Positions 63,893 through 64,000 of a DNA stretch of 64,000 nucleotides are shown here, in pieces. The notes under the pieces were generated by a model. That model ran no database searches. It was not told where the DNA came from and saw only the letters and a program-made list of their open reading frames with translations. Each line of letters opens with the position of its first letter. Within the stretch, counting starts at the first letter, position 1. The position numbers were made by a program, and so were the translations under genes. Origin of the DNA: Ophiura sarsii (Eukaryota; Echinodermata; Ophiuroidea; Amphilepidida; Ophiuridae); the NCBI GenBank assembly GCA_035610835.1, contig CM069455.1:22362264-22426263 (forward strand). The letters are read 5' to 3'.

Positions 63893-64000
63893 ACCTACCT
63901 ACCCTATTTTTGTTCAGCCCGTTACGCCAATATAACAAAAAAAAATTTGTTGGCCTAACCGATGTATCCATCTTTCTGACCAATTGGCCGGTAGATCTCA
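63393..64000. repeat. Dispersed repeat (copy 2 of 8,310-8,520), split by an insertion
   Basis: 'gggcactacctgtctattta' to 'gattgctgcaataa', continued after the insertion by 'cgatgtatccatctttctga', matches the copy at 8,310-8,520. The window ends inside it. Confidence 0.65.
63555..63950. mobile_element. PIF/Harbinger-like MITE inserted in the dispersed repeat
   Basis: GGCCAAAAAAAAAAAAATGT and 'acaaaaaaaaatttgttggcc' ends, with inner 'atattggcgtaac/gttacgccaatat', flanked by TAA. The uninterrupted repeat at about 8,480 shows the empty site 'gcaataatgatgtat'. The interior has long A/T runs and 'cccgaccctaaaaa' phrases. End coordinates are approximate by a few bases. Confidence 0.72.

Overview
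The window looks like nuclear DNA of a marine invertebrate, most likely a non-chordate deuterostome (echinoderm or hemichordate). The reasons are AT-rich, intron-rich sequence, a dense load of small inverted-repeat transposons, single-exon RING/B-box genes in tandem, and a divergent but collinear copy of the vertebrate centriole gene SPICE1. The phylum is an inference; no ribosomal or mitochondrial marker is present.

Backbone gene. Thirteen minus-strand exons between 63,264 and 11,398 form one gene that I identify as SPICE1 (spindle and centriole associated protein 1). All splice phases agree and the order of conserved blocks matches human SPICE1. About 871 codons are in the window; the first exon(s) lie beyond position 64,000. 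One intron is about 31 kb (13,535-44,502).

Nested genes. That intron holds three plus-strand, single-exon relatives encoding a RING finger, B-box zinc fingers and a transmembrane hairpin near the C-terminus (16,314-18,260; 26,570-27,616; 32,051-33,031). Their 5' flanks are also duplicated. The first copy lacks the second B-box and instead carries six to seven tandem copies of the membrane hairpin; it is broken by a small DNA transposon and a frameshift. The second and third copies have C-terminal tails read in different frames of the same repeated DNA (Ser/Glu-rich versus Arg/Val-rich).

Exon-boundary duplications. Three SPICE1 exons have adjacent partial tandem copies: a 171-bp unit repeated about 13 times (57,010-59,226) carrying the 3' part of an exon plus its 5' splice site, a 120-bp duplication at 54,870-55,102, and a 179-bp triplication of the last exon at 11,398-12,000.

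Mobile DNA. The left end (1-1,190) is a tandem array of hAT-transposase-like fragments, followed by a decayed non-LTR retrotransposon with a CCHC knuckle and restriction-like endonuclease motif, split by two elements flanked by TTA. Other families include further TTA/TAA-flanked (PIF/Harbinger-like) elements, TTAA-flanked (piggyBac-like) elements, a hAT-like element with an 8-bp target duplication, a 2-kb Tc1/mariner fold-back, a CR1/L2-like 3' fragment, tRNA-derived repeats, a perfect 94-bp palindrome and several long poly-G/poly-C tracts. Most of the remaining sequence shows no coding signal.
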